A stretch of 64,000 nucleotides of DNA, from NCBI RefSeq assembly GCF_024339125.1, contig NZ_CP101417.1, positions 1,736,001-1,800,000 of the forward strand. Reading direction: 5' to 3'. Shown here piece by piece: positions 50,341 to 60,440 of this stretch. Both the position numbers and the translations under genes were made by a program. This DNA is from Xanthomonas hortorum (GTDB lineage: Bacteria; Pseudomonadota; Gammaproteobacteria; Xanthomonadales; Xanthomonadaceae). Position 1 is the stretch's first letter; each line of letters opens with the position of its first letter. The notes below the pieces were generated by a model. That model was not told where the DNA came from, made no database searches, and worked only from the letters and a program-made list of their open reading frames with translations.

Positions 50341-52743
50341 TTACGGCTTCACCTGCTCATTGAACAGTTTGAGGATGCGCTTGTATTCGTCCAGCCACGA
50401 ATCGGCACGCGTAAAGCCGTGGCGTTCCAGCGGATACGGCGCCACCTGCCAGTTGTCCTTGTGCAGCTCAACCAGTTTCTGGGTCATGTCGACCGAGTCC
50501 TTGAAGAACACGTTGTCGTCGATCATGCCGTGGGCGATCAGTAGATGGTCCTGCAGCCCGTCGGCGTAGTTGATCGGCGAGGAGGTCTTATAGGCCTGCG
50601 GATCGAGCTCGGGGGTGTTGAGGATGTTGGAGGTGTAGTCGTGGTTGTACTGCATCCAGTCGCCCACCGGCCGCAGCGCTGCGCCGGCCTTGAAGGTGCC
50701 GGGGCTGCGGAACAGCGCCATGTAGGTCATGAAGCCGCCATACGAGCCGCCGTAGATGCCGGCGCGTGCACGGTCGCCCTGTTTGGTGGCGACCAGCCAG
50801 TCCAGGCCGTCCAGATAATCCTCCAGCTCCGGATGCCCCATGTTGCGGTAGATCGCGGTGCGCCAGTCGCGGCCGTAACCTTACGAGGCGCGGTAATCCA
50901 GATCCAGCACGATGTAACCCTGCTGCACCAGCAGGTTGTGGAACATCTGCTCGCGGAAATACGGTGTGTAGCGTTGAGAGACGTTTTGCAGATAGCCGGC
51001 GCCGTGCACGAACATCACGATCGGATACTGCTTGCCGGGCTCGGGGTTCTGCGGCCCGTAGTATTTGCCCCAGACCGTGCCGGCGCCATGTTTGGACGGT
51101 ACCTGCACGTACTGCGGTGCGATCCACGGCTGTGCCTTGAAGGCCGGCGTGCGCGTGTCGGTGAGCACCGTGGCCTGGCCACCGGTTGCCGGCACCACCG
51201 CCAACTGCGGCGGCAGATAGGCGCCGGAGTAGCGCACCAGCAACTGCTGCCCATTCGGCGACAGGCTGAAGCCTTCCACGCCGTTCAATGCAGTGACTTC
51301 GCTGAGCTGGTCGGTGCGCAGATCCAGCTTGCACACCTCGTAATCGCCCGGCCATTTCTGATTGCACAGGAAATACATGCCGCTGCCATCGGCGCTGGGC
51401 ACCGGCATCGACACTTCCCACTTGCCGCGCGTGCGCTGGCGTGGCTTGCCGTTGCCTTCCACCGTGTACAGCTGCGAATAGCCGGATTCTTCCGAGAGCA
51501 GCCACAGCGTGCGGTTGTCTGGCAGCCAGCCGAAATCGTTGAAGTCCCAGTTGATCCAGGCGCTATCGCTCAGCCGATGACGCGGCTGCAGTTTGGCCGC
51601 ATCCAGATCCACGCTGGCGATCCAGCGGTCCTTGTTGTCCACCGCGCGGATTTCCACTGCCACGTTGCGGCCATCGTCGCTCCAATGCACCGCCGGGCCG
51701 TTGCCGTCGCCATCGCTTTCCACGCGCACCGGGCGGTTGCCCTTGAGCGGGTCGCGCTTGGCGGCCTTGCGCAATGCGGCCAGCGGGTCGGTGGCGATGC
51801 CGGGCAGCGCGTCGAAAGACAGCTGGCGCGCGCTGCCTGCGATCACGTCGACCAGCCATAGCGTGTGTGCGGCTGGCATGTTGCGGCCGACGCGGGGGCG
51901 GGTTTCCTGGAATTCTTCGTAGCCGGATTCGGTCACGTACTTGGGCATCTTGCCGGCCTGGCCTTCGTCGGCATTCTTGGCCTGGGTCATCACCAGCAGG
52001 TGGCGGCCGTCCGGCGACAACGCGCTGTCGACGATCTCCACCTCATCGCCCAGATACACCGGTGCAGTGGCACGCGTGGTGTCGGCGCGACGCCAGGTGT
52101 CTTCCTGCGTGCGCAGCGCCTCGCGCTGCTCGCGGTCGCGGCGCAGCGTGGCCAGCGTGGCCAGTTGCTGCTCGCGCAACACATCGGCCTTGGGCGCGGC
52201 ATCGGGATCGCGTTCGGCCTTGACCACCGCCACCTGCGCGGTGCCGCCATCGGCGCGCCAGTGATACCAGTTGTTGCCCGCACGCCAGATCGCACCGCCA
52301 TCGCTGGCAAATTGCGGACGCGATTCGACCTCGTTGCTGCGGGTCAGCTGGGTCAGCGCGCCCGAGCGCAGATCACGCAAAAAAATGTCGCCATTGCGCG
52401 CGAACAGCATGCGCTGGCGCGTCGCGTCGTAGCTGGGGTTGGCCGCATCCAGGCCGGCACGGGCGTTATCGGCCACGCGTTCTGCCGCCGCGCCGCCGGT
52501 GCCCTGGCGATAGGTGTCGCGCACCGGGCTGCCATCGCGCTTGAGCAGGTACTGCACCTGTTTGCCATCCCACTGCCACCAGGCCTGATCCACCGATGGC
52601 CCGATCCAGTCGGGGTCGGCCATCACCTGTTCGATGGTGAGCGGGGCGGCAGACTGCGCATGCGCAGTGGCGGCCAGCAGCAGAAGGGTCAACGGCAACA
52701 ATCTGGGCATCGGACACGGCTGAACGCAAAGGAGAGCGCGCAA
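50341..52743 (-). pseudogene. S9 family (dipeptidyl/oligopeptidase) peptidase with premature TAA
   Basis: One frame runs through 800 codons except for TAA at 50881-50883, where LDLDYRAS is followed by the stop and then GYGRDWRTAIYRNMGHPEL. Intact relatives read RASSGYGR, so a Ser codon (TCA) has probably become TAA. A signal peptide (LLPLTLLLLAATAHA; real start probably ATG 52710) and the beta-propeller precede the stop. The catalytic residues lie after it: GIYGGSYGGFMT (Ser), HGMIDDNVFF (Asp) and ERHGFTRADSW (His). The truncated product would lack all of them. Confidence 0.85.
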
Positions 52744-53098
52744 GCCTAGCAGTTCGTCTCCGCAGCGGGCTTGGGCTACAGGTCATGCGTGCGTGGCTGC
52801 GCGCGACGCAAGGCGGAAAGCACATGTGCGCGACGAGCGAGCACGACCATTTCGTGCGCTGTGCAATGCGTGCGGCCGCAGGTGCCAGCAGTGCGCAGCA
52901 TCAGCAAGGTGCGATGCGGTAGTGCGAGGAGGACCACTTCAAATCCACTGTGCTGGCGATGCAAAAGACGCGCGCGTGCTGCTGCGAGAGTGCAGGCGAA
53001 AAAAGCGCAAATGCCGCCGAAATGTCTGAAACGCACCGTCTGCTGGAGATTGCGCCCGCATGCCATCTACATTGGATCGAACGCATGCGTCGCAGCGG
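52744..53098. other. intergenic region before the decayed IS
   Basis: 355 bp with no supported gene. Unusually rich in tgcg/gcgc words. Confidence 0.4.
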
Positions 53099-53102
53099 CT
53101 AG

Positions 53103-54130
53103 GGAAGGTCTGATCAACTCACCACAGATGCGCGACACTACCCGCCTCATGTGGAGGATTGATCCATGCAACTGACGTTCGGTGACGCTGAGGGCCTGGG
53201 CAAGCGCAAGCAGACCCGGCGGGAGATCTTCCTGGCCGAGATGGAGCAGGTCGTTCCGTGCCAGCAACTGCTCGGGCTGATCGCGCCGCACTATCCGGCG
53301 TCGGGGCGGCCAGGGCGGCAGCCGTACGCACTGGCGACGATGTTGCGGGTTCATCTACTGCAGCAGTGGTATGCGTTGAGCGATCCGGCGCTGGAAGAAG
53401 CGCTGCACGAGATTCCGACCTTACGACGCTTTGCCCGGCTCGGGGGGTGGACAACGTTCCGGACGAGACCACGATTCTCAACTTTCGATGCCTGCTGGAG
53501 ACCCGTGGTTTTGCCGCGCGGGTGCTGGAAGCGGTCAACGCGCATCTGGCGCGCAAGGGCCAGAGCCTACGCTCCGGGACGATCGTCGATGCGACGCTGA
53601 TCGCTGCGCCCAGTTCGACCAAGAACGCCGACCATGCGCGCGACCCTGAGATGCATGAGACCAAGAACGGCAATCAGTGGTATTTCGGGATGAAGGCGCA
53701 CATCGGCGTAGACAAAACGCGACGAACTGCAGGCCTGCAAGGCAGACTTCTTCATCGCCGCCAGGCCCTCGACGGTGCAAGCCATCGGCAACAACTGCGA
53801 GCGTGCTCGGGAACAGCGTTGGGAACACTTCAAGGCCAGCGTGCGCGCGAAGGTGGAGCATCCATTTCGAGTGATCAAGCGCCAGTTCGGTTACACGAAG
53901 GTCCGCTATCGCGGTCTGGCCAAAAACTCCGCACAAGTGCTGACGTTGTTTGCGCTGTCAAACCTGTGGATGAAGCGAAAGCAGCTACTGCCTGCGATGG
54001 GGAGCGGGCGCCTGTAACCCAAGGAATTGCAACGGAAAGCACCAGAAATGGCGAAATTCCGAAGATCCAAACGCCACTCTTCGGAACGATGCGACATTCC
54101 GCCCTTTCAGGCCTCGTTGTTCAGACCTTC
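53103..54130 (+). mobile_element. decayed IS5-family element, copy 5 (1028 bp)
   Basis: Ends GGAAGGTCTGATCAAC and the complement of GGAAGGTCTGAACAAC, related to those of copies 1-4 but distinct. Flanked by CTAG (53099-53102, 54131-54134). About 130 bp shorter than the others through internal deletion. Confidence 0.88.
53166..54017 (+). pseudogene. broken IS5-family transposase (copy 5)
   Basis: Starts [20 protein letters not shown] like the others, then a frameshift near 53440-53450 ([11 protein letters not shown] replaces [10 protein letters not shown]) and a deletion near 53712 that removes the region of VHHVHCTAANVADVT through VFGDSGYTG, hence the second catalytic Asp. The end [15 protein letters not shown] is kept. 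Not functional. Confidence 0.9.
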
Positions 54131-54316
54131 CCTAGCGTCGCCGCATAGGTGGAAGCTGGACGATCGGCGAGGTGATCATTCGCCGCGCCACGCAACCAAG
54201 AACGCATGCCACCCAGCCACTTCGATCAACGCGATTCACTGCAGACGGGAACCTCCCGACTTGCCAGCAGCTCAGGTGCCGGCCAAGCTAGCGCGCTTTT
54301 GCGACTGTCGGTTCAC

Positions 54317-55660
54317 ATGTCCAGCCTGCCTGCTCCTGTTGTTTCCCACCCGATGGCCGTTGGCGCGCCCGGCCGGCCGTTGGCCTGGCGGGCAGGGCAG
54401 TCGGTGGATCTGGCCACCTTCATCGCGCACGTGCACGGTCTGGCGCAGCAACTGCCCGACGGCCGCCACGCGGTGAATCTATGCGAAGACCGCTACCGTT
54501 TCATGGTGGCGTTCTATGCCTGCGCACTGCGCGGGCAGGTGTCGCTATTGCCGTCTTCGCGCGCACCGGCAGTCGTCGGCGAAGTGCAGGCGCGTCACGC
54601 CAATGCGTATTGCCTGGGCGATCTGGCTTTGGAGCTGGCGCCACCGCGCTATTGGCAATTGCCGGCCGTGTTGCCGCAGGCCGACGGCCCGATGCCGCAA
54701 CTGGCCGACGATGCCCTGGTGGCGATCGGCTTCACCTCCGGCAGCACCGGCAGCCCGCAGCCTAACCCAAAAACCTGGGGCAGTTTCTTGACCAGCACGC
54801 GCCAGGACCTGGTCGCTCTGGAGAGCCTGTGGGCGCACAGCGATGCGGTGCCGCACGTGGTGGCCACGGTGCCGCCGCAGCACATGTACGGCATGGAGTT
54901 GTCGGTGCTGCTGCCGATGGTGACCACGCTGGCCGTGCACGCGGGGCGGCCGTTCTTCCCCGACGATGTGGCGCACGCACTGGCAGAAATTCCCGAGCCG
55001 CGGCTGCTGGTGACCACCCCGGTGCACCTGCGCGCGCTGGTCGAATCCGGCGTGCAGTTGCCGCCGCTGGCCGGCATCGTGTCTGCCACCGCACCGCTGA
55101 CGCAGGACATCGCCGCTGCGGCCGAAGCCCGCTTTGGCGGTGAAGTGCGCGAGATGTTCGGTTCCACCGAAACCTGCGTGTTCGCCGTGCGCCGCACCGC
55201 GCTGGAAGTGGCATGGACCCCGCTGCCTGGCGTACGCCTGGAAACACAAGCCGCCGGCACCCTGGTGCACGCACCGCATCTTGCAACACCGGTGCTGCTG
55301 GCCGACATGATGGACGTGGCCGAAGACGGCCGTTTCCAGGTGCGCGGCCGTCAGGCCGACCTGCTTGAAATTGCCGGCAAACGCGCCTCGCTGGCCGACC
55401 TCACCCGGCGCTTGCTGGCCATTCCGGGTGTTGTCGACGGCACCATCGTGCAGCTCACACCGGAAGCAGGGCAGGCCGTCGGCCGCATCGCCGCCCTGGT
55501 TGTCGCCCCCACCCTCGACGAAGCACACATCCTCGCCGCCCTGCGCGTCAGCGTCGACCCGGTCTTCCTCCCACGCCGCCTGCGCAAACTGCCCGCATTG
55601 CCACGCAACGAAACCGGCAAACTGCCGCGCGATGTGGTGCTGGGCTTGCTTAACGGCTGA
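54317..55660 (+). CDS. xanA2: AMP-dependent acyl ligase, likely 3-hydroxybenzoate:ACP ligase of xanthomonadin synthesis
   Basis: 447 residues. ANL-superfamily motifs: IGFTSGSTGSPQPNPKTW (P-loop, ~139-156), VPPQHMYGMELSVLLP, EMFGSTETC and the C-terminal hinge DLLEIAGKRASLADL with FLPRRLRKLPALPRNETGKLPR (catalytic Lys). In Xanthomonas a ligase of this cluster activates 3-hydroxybenzoic acid for loading on the acyl carrier protein; XanB2 and the ACP are nearby. The gene symbol is inferred from context. ATG 54317 chosen because the domain starts soon after. Confidence 0.75.
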   Translation: MSSLPAPVVSHPMAVGAPGRPLAWRAGQSVDLATFIAHVHGLAQQLPDGRHAVNLCEDRYRFMVAFYACALRGQVSLLPSSRAPAVVGEVQARHANAYCLGDLALELAPPRYWQLPAVLPQADGPMPQLADDALVAIGFTSGSTGSPQPNPKTWGSFLTSTRQDLVALESLWAHSDAVPHVVATVPPQHMYGMELSVLLPMVTTLAVHAGRPFFPDDVAHALAEIPEPRLLVTTPVHLRALVESGVQLPPLAGIVSATAPLTQDIAAAAEARFGGEVREMFGSTETCVFAVRRTALEVAWTPLPGVRLETQAAGTLVHAPHLATPVLLADMMDVAEDGRFQVRGRQADLLEIAGKRASLADLTRRLLAIPGVVDGTIVQLTPEAGQAVGRIAALVVAPTLDEAHILAALRVSVDPVFLPRRLRKLPALPRNETGKLPRDVVLGLLNG

Positions 55661-55695
55661 GTGATACTTGGCGCACACCAAGGAGGCGTGACCGC

Positions 55696-56709
55696 ATGCG
55701 CAAGGGATCTGCAAGCAGGAAATTGGTGATCGCCACGGTGGTCGTGTTGGCGGTTGCTGCGATCTGCGTGGCTTGGCTGCGATGGCATCGCCTCGATCAG
55801 GTAGTTGGGGCGAATCCAGTGCGTGCGCCCAGCGCTGTCACGTTGGGAAGACAGGCCAAGCCTGGCGTAGCCTCGGCGCCGCTCCCGCCCGCCGACGTGC
55901 CGCTCCGCCAGGTCTTCAACGAGCTCAGTCGTCGCGCTGAAAAAGGTGATCCCGCTGCCGCATGCCGCCTGGCCAGCGAGCTTGATCGCTGCGATGGGAT
56001 CCAGCAGCAACTTGCCACTTACGACGAGCTGGCATGGCGCGCGCAGCGTGCCCGTGAGCGAAAGGTCGTCACCCCGAATGAGGGCGCCAATGCTGATGCA
56101 TGGAACAAGATGCTGGACGGCATGGCGATGGGGCTGGTCAAAGCTGCCGATCGTTGCGAAGGTATTCGGCAGGTTTCCGTCGCCGAACGGGTCGCGTTGT
56201 GGCGACAAGGGGCGCTTGGCGGCAATCCGGGTGCGCTGGCGCATTACGCGGTCGGTAACGCGTTTCGGCGTCGCGACATGCTGGAGCTTCTGCCGGAATT
56301 GCAGCGCTATCGGAAAGAAGCTGAATCCATGGCGCTGCAGGCAGCATCGCGCGGAGATCTGCAGACCTCGCTAGCCTTGGCGGCCGCCTACTCGCCACGC
56401 CGCGATACCGGTGAACGCTTTTTTCTGGCGCAGGTGGTTAAGCCGGATCTTGCGCGGTCCTTGGCGTTGTATCGACGCGGCAGCCAGCAACTGCCTGCCA
56501 CCGCAGGGCTGCGATCACGCGAGGTGATCGACGACAACATCGCCTGGTTGCGACAGCACGCAACAGCCAGCGATCTTGCAAGGGCCGACGTGTTGGGCAA
56601 CGAGTGGGCGCGGAAGTGGTCTGCCGCGCCTTCGGCTACATTAGCCGGGATGACGGTCAACGACGACGGCGGTGTGGGCGATATCCAGCCTGCGCAATGC
56701 GCTCAATAA
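55696..56709 (+). CDS. hypothetical membrane-anchored protein
   Basis: 337 residues. N-terminal TM anchor (LVIATVVVLAVAAICVAWL, ~10-28), then a long helical periplasmic domain with Cys pairs (ACRLASELDRCDG), recalling Sel1/TPR-like repeats. The start follows AAGGAGGCGTGACCGC. It lies between the ligase and xanB2 but has no known place in pigment synthesis. Its stop is 1 bp from the convergent xanB2 stop. Confidence 0.7.
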   Translation: MRKGSASRKLVIATVVVLAVAAICVAWLRWHRLDQVVGANPVRAPSAVTLGRQAKPGVASAPLPPADVPLRQVFNELSRRAEKGDPAAACRLASELDRCDGIQQQLATYDELAWRAQRARERKVVTPNEGANADAWNKMLDGMAMGLVKAADRCEGIRQVSVAERVALWRQGALGGNPGALAHYAVGNAFRRRDMLELLPELQRYRKEAESMALQAASRGDLQTSLALAAAYSPRRDTGERFFLAQVVKPDLARSLALYRRGSQQLPATAGLRSREVIDDNIAWLRQHATASDLARADVLGNEWARKWSAAPSATLAGMTVNDDGGVGDIQPAQCAQ

Positions 56710-56710
56710 C

Positions 56711-57739
56711 TCACCCATGCACCCCATCGATCTCCACCGCCAACTCGTCGCGGCAGATCACCGCGTGCAGCAGCAGGCGCGGCACGGCGTCACCGAAGCG
56801 GGCGTCCAGTGCTTGCGCAACCTTGGGCAGGTCGTCGTGCTCGCGCACGTAGACCTTCAAACGCGTGCCGGCGCCGAATTGCGCGGGCAGGGCGGGGGCG
56901 TGCTGGCGTGCGGCGCCGAGCAGGGCGTCGAAGTTGGCGAAGGTTTCTTCCAGCTGTGCGAGCAACTGGCCGGTGTGCATCGAGGCATGCCCGACCACCG
57001 CGGCGGTGCCTGACAGCAGCAGCGGCATGTCGCTGCCGGCCGGCGGCAGCATGGCGCGCGCAAAACTCGGTGGCTGCGGGCCGTACTGGCGCGGGTAGTT
57101 GTAGGCGCTGACCTGGCGCGGATTTTCCAGCGGTGTGCCGGCATCGGCGGCGGCCAGCCAGTAGATCTGGATGATGCGCTCGGCATCGCAACGGCCCACC
57201 GCGGTAGCGGCGGGCAGCTGCGCAGTATCGAACGCGCCCAGGCCGCGTGCACGGCCGATGCAGAACTGCCGATAGCGTTCGCGGTCGCCGCTGCCCAGGG
57301 TGATCGCATCCAGGTAATTCCAGATGCGCAGCAGGCGTGGAGTCTGGCTGCCGGTGACGAAGGCGGTGATTTCCGCATACGCCTTGGCGGCGGCTTCCTC
57401 GATGTCCACATCCTGCTCGTCGATCTCGATCACGCCGAACTGCAGGCGCCCGTCGCTGGACCAGGCGATGTTGCCGTCGCGCCCACTGCGCACCGGCGAG
57501 TCGCTGCGCCACACTTCCAGCACGCTGGCCTGATAGGGCTGCAGTGGCACGTGATAGGGCTGCAGTGGCACGCGCAGGTAACGCGGGTCGTCCAGATGCG
57601 CCGCCGCAGTGCCAAAGCCGAACACGGCCAGCACCTGCGGATCGGTGAGCAGGGCAGACGGGTCGGTCTGGTCAACATAGTCGACCTGCAGGCGGGGATG
57701 GCGCACGGCGTGCGTGGTCTGGGCCTGGAAAGCGGTCAT
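56711..57739 (-). CDS. xanB2: XanB2: chorismate-derived 3-/4-hydroxybenzoate synthase
   Basis: 342 residues from ATG 57739. Pattern of chorismatase/pteridine-dependent dioxygenase-like proteins: RIWNYLDAITLGSGDRERYRQF, GRARGL, SGTAAVVGHASMHTGQLLAQLEETFANFDALL and LKVYVREHDDL. XanB2 turns chorismate into 3-HBA (pigment precursor) and 4-HBA (ubiquinone precursor). The N-terminal part has a 7-residue duplication (VPLQPYH-VPLQPYQ). Its start overlaps the halogenase stop, so the two are coupled. Confidence 0.88.
   Translation of the reverse strand: MTAFQAQTTHAVRHPRLQVDYVDQTDPSALLTDPQVLAVFGFGTAAAHLDDPRYLRVPLQPYHVPLQPYQASVLEVWRSDSPVRSGRDGNIAWSSDGRLQFGVIEIDEQDVDIEEAAAKAYAEITAFVTGSQTPRLLRIWNYLDAITLGSGDRERYRQFCIGRARGLGAFDTAQLPAATAVGRCDAERIIQIYWLAAADAGTPLENPRQVSAYNYPRQYGPQPPSFARAMLPPAGSDMPLLLSGTAAVVGHASMHTGQLLAQLEETFANFDALLGAARQHAPALPAQFGAGTRLKVYVREHDDLPKVAQALDARFGDAVPRLLLHAVICRDELAVEIDGVHG
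57531..57572. repeat. 21-bp perfect tandem duplication in xanB2
   Basis: tgatagggctgcagtggcac(g) occurs twice in a row (57531-57551, 57552-57572). In frame it duplicates VPLQPY plus one residue. Its perfect identity points to a recent slippage event. Confidence 0.9.
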
Positions 57740-59118
57740 TGCGTATCTCGTTGTTGCGTATCGCGTTGCAAGGTGTCGCCATCGAAGCCGAGCGTGGCCT
57801 GACGCCGGCGTTGCCGCCAGGAGTGCCAGGCGCGCGGCATCATCGACAAGGTGGTGATGGCGTAGATGGCGCGGAACGCACGCAGACGCAGGCGGACCTT
57901 GGGGCTCTCGAACACGTCGCCGGCCAGCATCGCCACCACGGCTTCTTCGATCTGCCAGGTGTTCTGCGGTTGCGCGAACAGGGTGCGCATGGTCGGCGAG
58001 GTGAAGCGGTAGATGAACCACTTGAACTCATCCACGCCGCGCTTGAGTTCACGCTGCAAGGCCCGCTGCAGTTTCGCCTCGTGCTGCGGCGTGCGCAGGG
58101 CCTGGTTCACCATCGCCGCACCGCGCTCGGCGCTGTGCATGGCCAGAAACACGCCCGAGGAAAACATCGGGTCGACGAAGGTGTAGGCATCGCCGAGCAT
58201 CAGCCAGCGCGGGCCGGCCATGCGCGTGCATTCGTAGGCATAGTTGCCGGTGGCGTGCACCGGTGCCACGCGCTCGGCGCCGTGCATGCGCGCGGTGACT
58301 TCGGCATTGAGCGCCAGCGTACGCATCAAAAAGCCTTCGCTGTCGCCCTTGCGGGTCTTCATGTATTCCGGGTAGCAGACCGCGCCCACGCTCATGATGT
58401 CGTCCGGCAGCGGGATCAGCCACATCCAGCCGTGCGCATGCCGGTAGATGCTGATGTTGCCGGCATCCTCGCCCGGCCGGCGCGCCACGCCGCGGAAATG
58501 GCTGAACAGCGCGGCCGATTGATGCTTGGCATTGGCGCGTTTGAGCTTGAAGCGGTTGCCCAGAAAGGTGTCGCGGCCGCTGGCGTCGAGCAGATAGCGC
58601 GGGCGGAACTGCTGCTCGCCGTCCACGCCACGTGCCTGCAATACCGGCTGTTCGCCATCGAAGCTGACCTGTTCGACCTTGATCTGTTCGCGCGCATCCA
58701 CGCCAACCGCACGCGCGCGCTCGAACAACACCTGGTCGAACTGCGCACGCGGCACCTGGAAGGCGAAATCGGCCTTGGCATCGAGCGCACGCGAGAAGCG
58801 AAAGGTGTTGTAGCCGCCGGCATCGTTAGGAAAGTCAGCGCCGCGCTTGAGCACGCCGATATCGCGGACTTGTTCGAGTACGCCCAGTCGTTCGAGGATC
58901 GGTACGTTCATCGGCAGCAGCGATTCGCCGATATGGAAGCGCGGGTGCTGCTCCTTTTCCAGCAGGGTGACCTGCCAGCCCTGCTGCGCGAGCACGATGG
59001 CGGCGGCGCAGCCCGCTGGCCCGCCGCCGATGATCAACACATCCGGACACTCGGGTCCGGGGGCCGGCCCGGCTGCCGGCATGGCGGTCGGGGTGGGGCG
59101 AACAGCGGTGGAAGTCAT
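57736..59118 (-). CDS. flavin-dependent halogenase of xanthomonadin synthesis
   Basis: 460 residues. FAD-binding GGGPAGCAAAIVLAQQGW (~31-48), HIGESLLP (~61-68), the halogenase motif HGWMWLIPL (W-x-W-x-I-P), and DPMFSSGVFLA (F-x3-S-x-G of phenol/ACP-bound type halogenases). Xanthomonadins are brominated aryl polyenes, so this enzyme is the natural candidate for ring bromination; that step is inferred from chemistry and context. The C-terminus ends in a short repeat (QRDTQQRDTQ). Stop overlaps xanB2 start by 4 bp. Confidence 0.85.
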   Translation of the reverse strand: MTSTAVRPTPTAMPAAGPAPGPECPDVLIIGGGPAGCAAAIVLAQQGWQVTLLEKEQHPRFHIGESLLPMNVPILERLGVLEQVRDIGVLKRGADFPNDAGGYNTFRFSRALDAKADFAFQVPRAQFDQVLFERARAVGVDAREQIKVEQVSFDGEQPVLQARGVDGEQQFRPRYLLDASGRDTFLGNRFKLKRANAKHQSAALFSHFRGVARRPGEDAGNISIYRHAHGWMWLIPLPDDIMSVGAVCYPEYMKTRKGDSEGFLMRTLALNAEVTARMHGAERVAPVHATGNYAYECTRMAGPRWLMLGDAYTFVDPMFSSGVFLAMHSAERGAAMVNQALRTPQHEAKLQRALQRELKRGVDEFKWFIYRFTSPTMRTLFAQPQNTWQIEEAVVAMLAGDVFESPKVRLRLRAFRAIYAITTLSMMPRAWHSWRQRRRQATLGFDGDTLQRDTQQRDTQ

Positions 59119-59423
59119 CCTGGAACGAACCTGCAGCGGGCGAGCGTCATGCAGTCATGATAGCCTGACCGGCGGCCCGGACAGGTGCACCCGGATTGCC
59201 TCACCGCTCTCACCCGATCAGCAGCAGACCGACGGCGCGGCCGCTCAACGGACGTGGCCGGTAGCCGGAAGTGGCAGCGGCGACAACGTACACTGCGGTT
59301 CCAAAGCATCCGCCCGCCTCGACCTGCCAGTTGTTTGCGACGCGTTGCTGGTTGTTCGAATTGATTGCCTTGAATTGATTGTTCCGAATTTGTTGCCCGA
59401 CCCTCACCTGTGGAAGCTTCTGG

Positions 59424-59693
59424 ATGTCCCTGCAAACCGCTGCCGAACGTGAACTGGCCGAACTCCTGGTCGAAAGCCTGAACCTGGAAGACGTCCAACC
59501 CGCCGACATCGATCCGGAGGCGCCGTTGTTCAATACCGGGCTGGGACTGGACTCGATCGACGCGCTGGAACTGGCGCTGGCGATCAGCAAGCGCTATGGC
59601 TTCCAGCTGCGCTCTGACAACGACGAGAACCGTCGCATCTTTGCGTCGCTGCGCGCATTGTCGGCGCATGTCGAAACCAACAAGACCGTCTGA
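59424..59693 (+). CDS. xanC: acyl carrier protein of the xanthomonadin pathway
   Basis: 89 residues from ATG 59424. LFNTGLGLDSIDALELALAISKRYG contains the DSI phosphopantetheine-attachment Ser. Carries the growing aryl polyene. First gene of the rightward biosynthetic run; the next gene overlaps it by 26 bp. Confidence 0.88.
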   Translation: MSLQTAAERELAELLVESLNLEDVQPADIDPEAPLFNTGLGLDSIDALELALAISKRYGFQLRSDNDENRRIFASLRALSAHVETNKTV

Positions 59694-60414
59694 TCTGCCC
59701 ACTGTAGCGCCTGCCGATGCACCCCCGTGGGTGCTGGGGCTGGGCGTGCTGCTGGCGGTGGCGTATTCGCCGTTGGCGCACTGGGCCAACGCCAGTCATC
59801 GCCCGGACCTGGCGGTCATCGCCGGGGCCTTGCTGGTGCTGATGGTGTTGATCGAACCGATGGTCGCGCGCCGGGCCTGGGCCTGGGCGCTGGCGTTGCT
59901 GACGTTGGCCGGCCTGAGCGCGTTGTGGCACTCGCCGTACGCGATGCTGCTGCTGGCCGCGCCGCCGGTGGTGTTCACCGGCTGGATCGCCTGGTTCTTC
60001 GGCCGCAGCCTGCGCCGCGGGCGCACGCCGTTGATTACGCGCATTGTCGAAGGGCTGTATCGCCAGGCCGGCATGCCGATCACGCCCGAGCAGTACCGCT
60101 ATACGCGTCGGCTCACGCTTGCCTGGGCGCTGCTGCTGTGCGCCCTGACGCTGGTGAATCTGGTGCTGGGCCTGTGCGCCGAACCCAGTGGCGTGCTGGC
60201 GCAACTGGGCTACGCCTCGCCGCTGCCGATCAGCGACGCGCGCGCCTCGTTGTTTGCCAATCTGCTGGCGTATGGCGTGGTTGGCGGGTTCTTCGTGGGC
60301 GAATATCTATTGCGCGGCCGCTGGTTTCCACAGCGTCCCTATCGTAATCTGCCAGACTTCTTGCGCCAGATGGCGCGGCTCGGGCCGGAGTTCTGGCGCG
60401 ATCTGCTGCGCTGA
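59668..60414 (+). CDS. xanthomonadin-cluster membrane protein
   Basis: 248 residues with ~5 TM helices (WVLGLGVLLAVAYSPLAHWA; AVIAGALLVLMVLIEPMVA; WAWALALLTLAGLSALW; LLLAAPPVVFTGWIAWFFG; LAWALLLCALTLVNLVLGLC) and another near the end. Resembles the membrane protein that sits between ACP and acyltransferase in aryl-polyene clusters. Role unknown. Confidence 0.78.
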   Translation: MSKPTRPSDLPTVAPADAPPWVLGLGVLLAVAYSPLAHWANASHRPDLAVIAGALLVLMVLIEPMVARRAWAWALALLTLAGLSALWHSPYAMLLLAAPPVVFTGWIAWFFGRSLRRGRTPLITRIVEGLYRQAGMPITPEQYRYTRRLTLAWALLLCALTLVNLVLGLCAEPSGVLAQLGYASPLPISDARASLFANLLAYGVVGGFFVGEYLLRGRWFPQRPYRNLPDFLRQMARLGPEFWRDLLR

Positions 60415-60440
60415 GTGCGTGGCCAGGGGCAGCGACGTAC

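Noticed and set aside
53258..54148. 296-codon frame that looks like a transposase-containing protein
   Set aside because: It is a chance fusion of frames created by the frameshift and deletion in the decayed IS copy.
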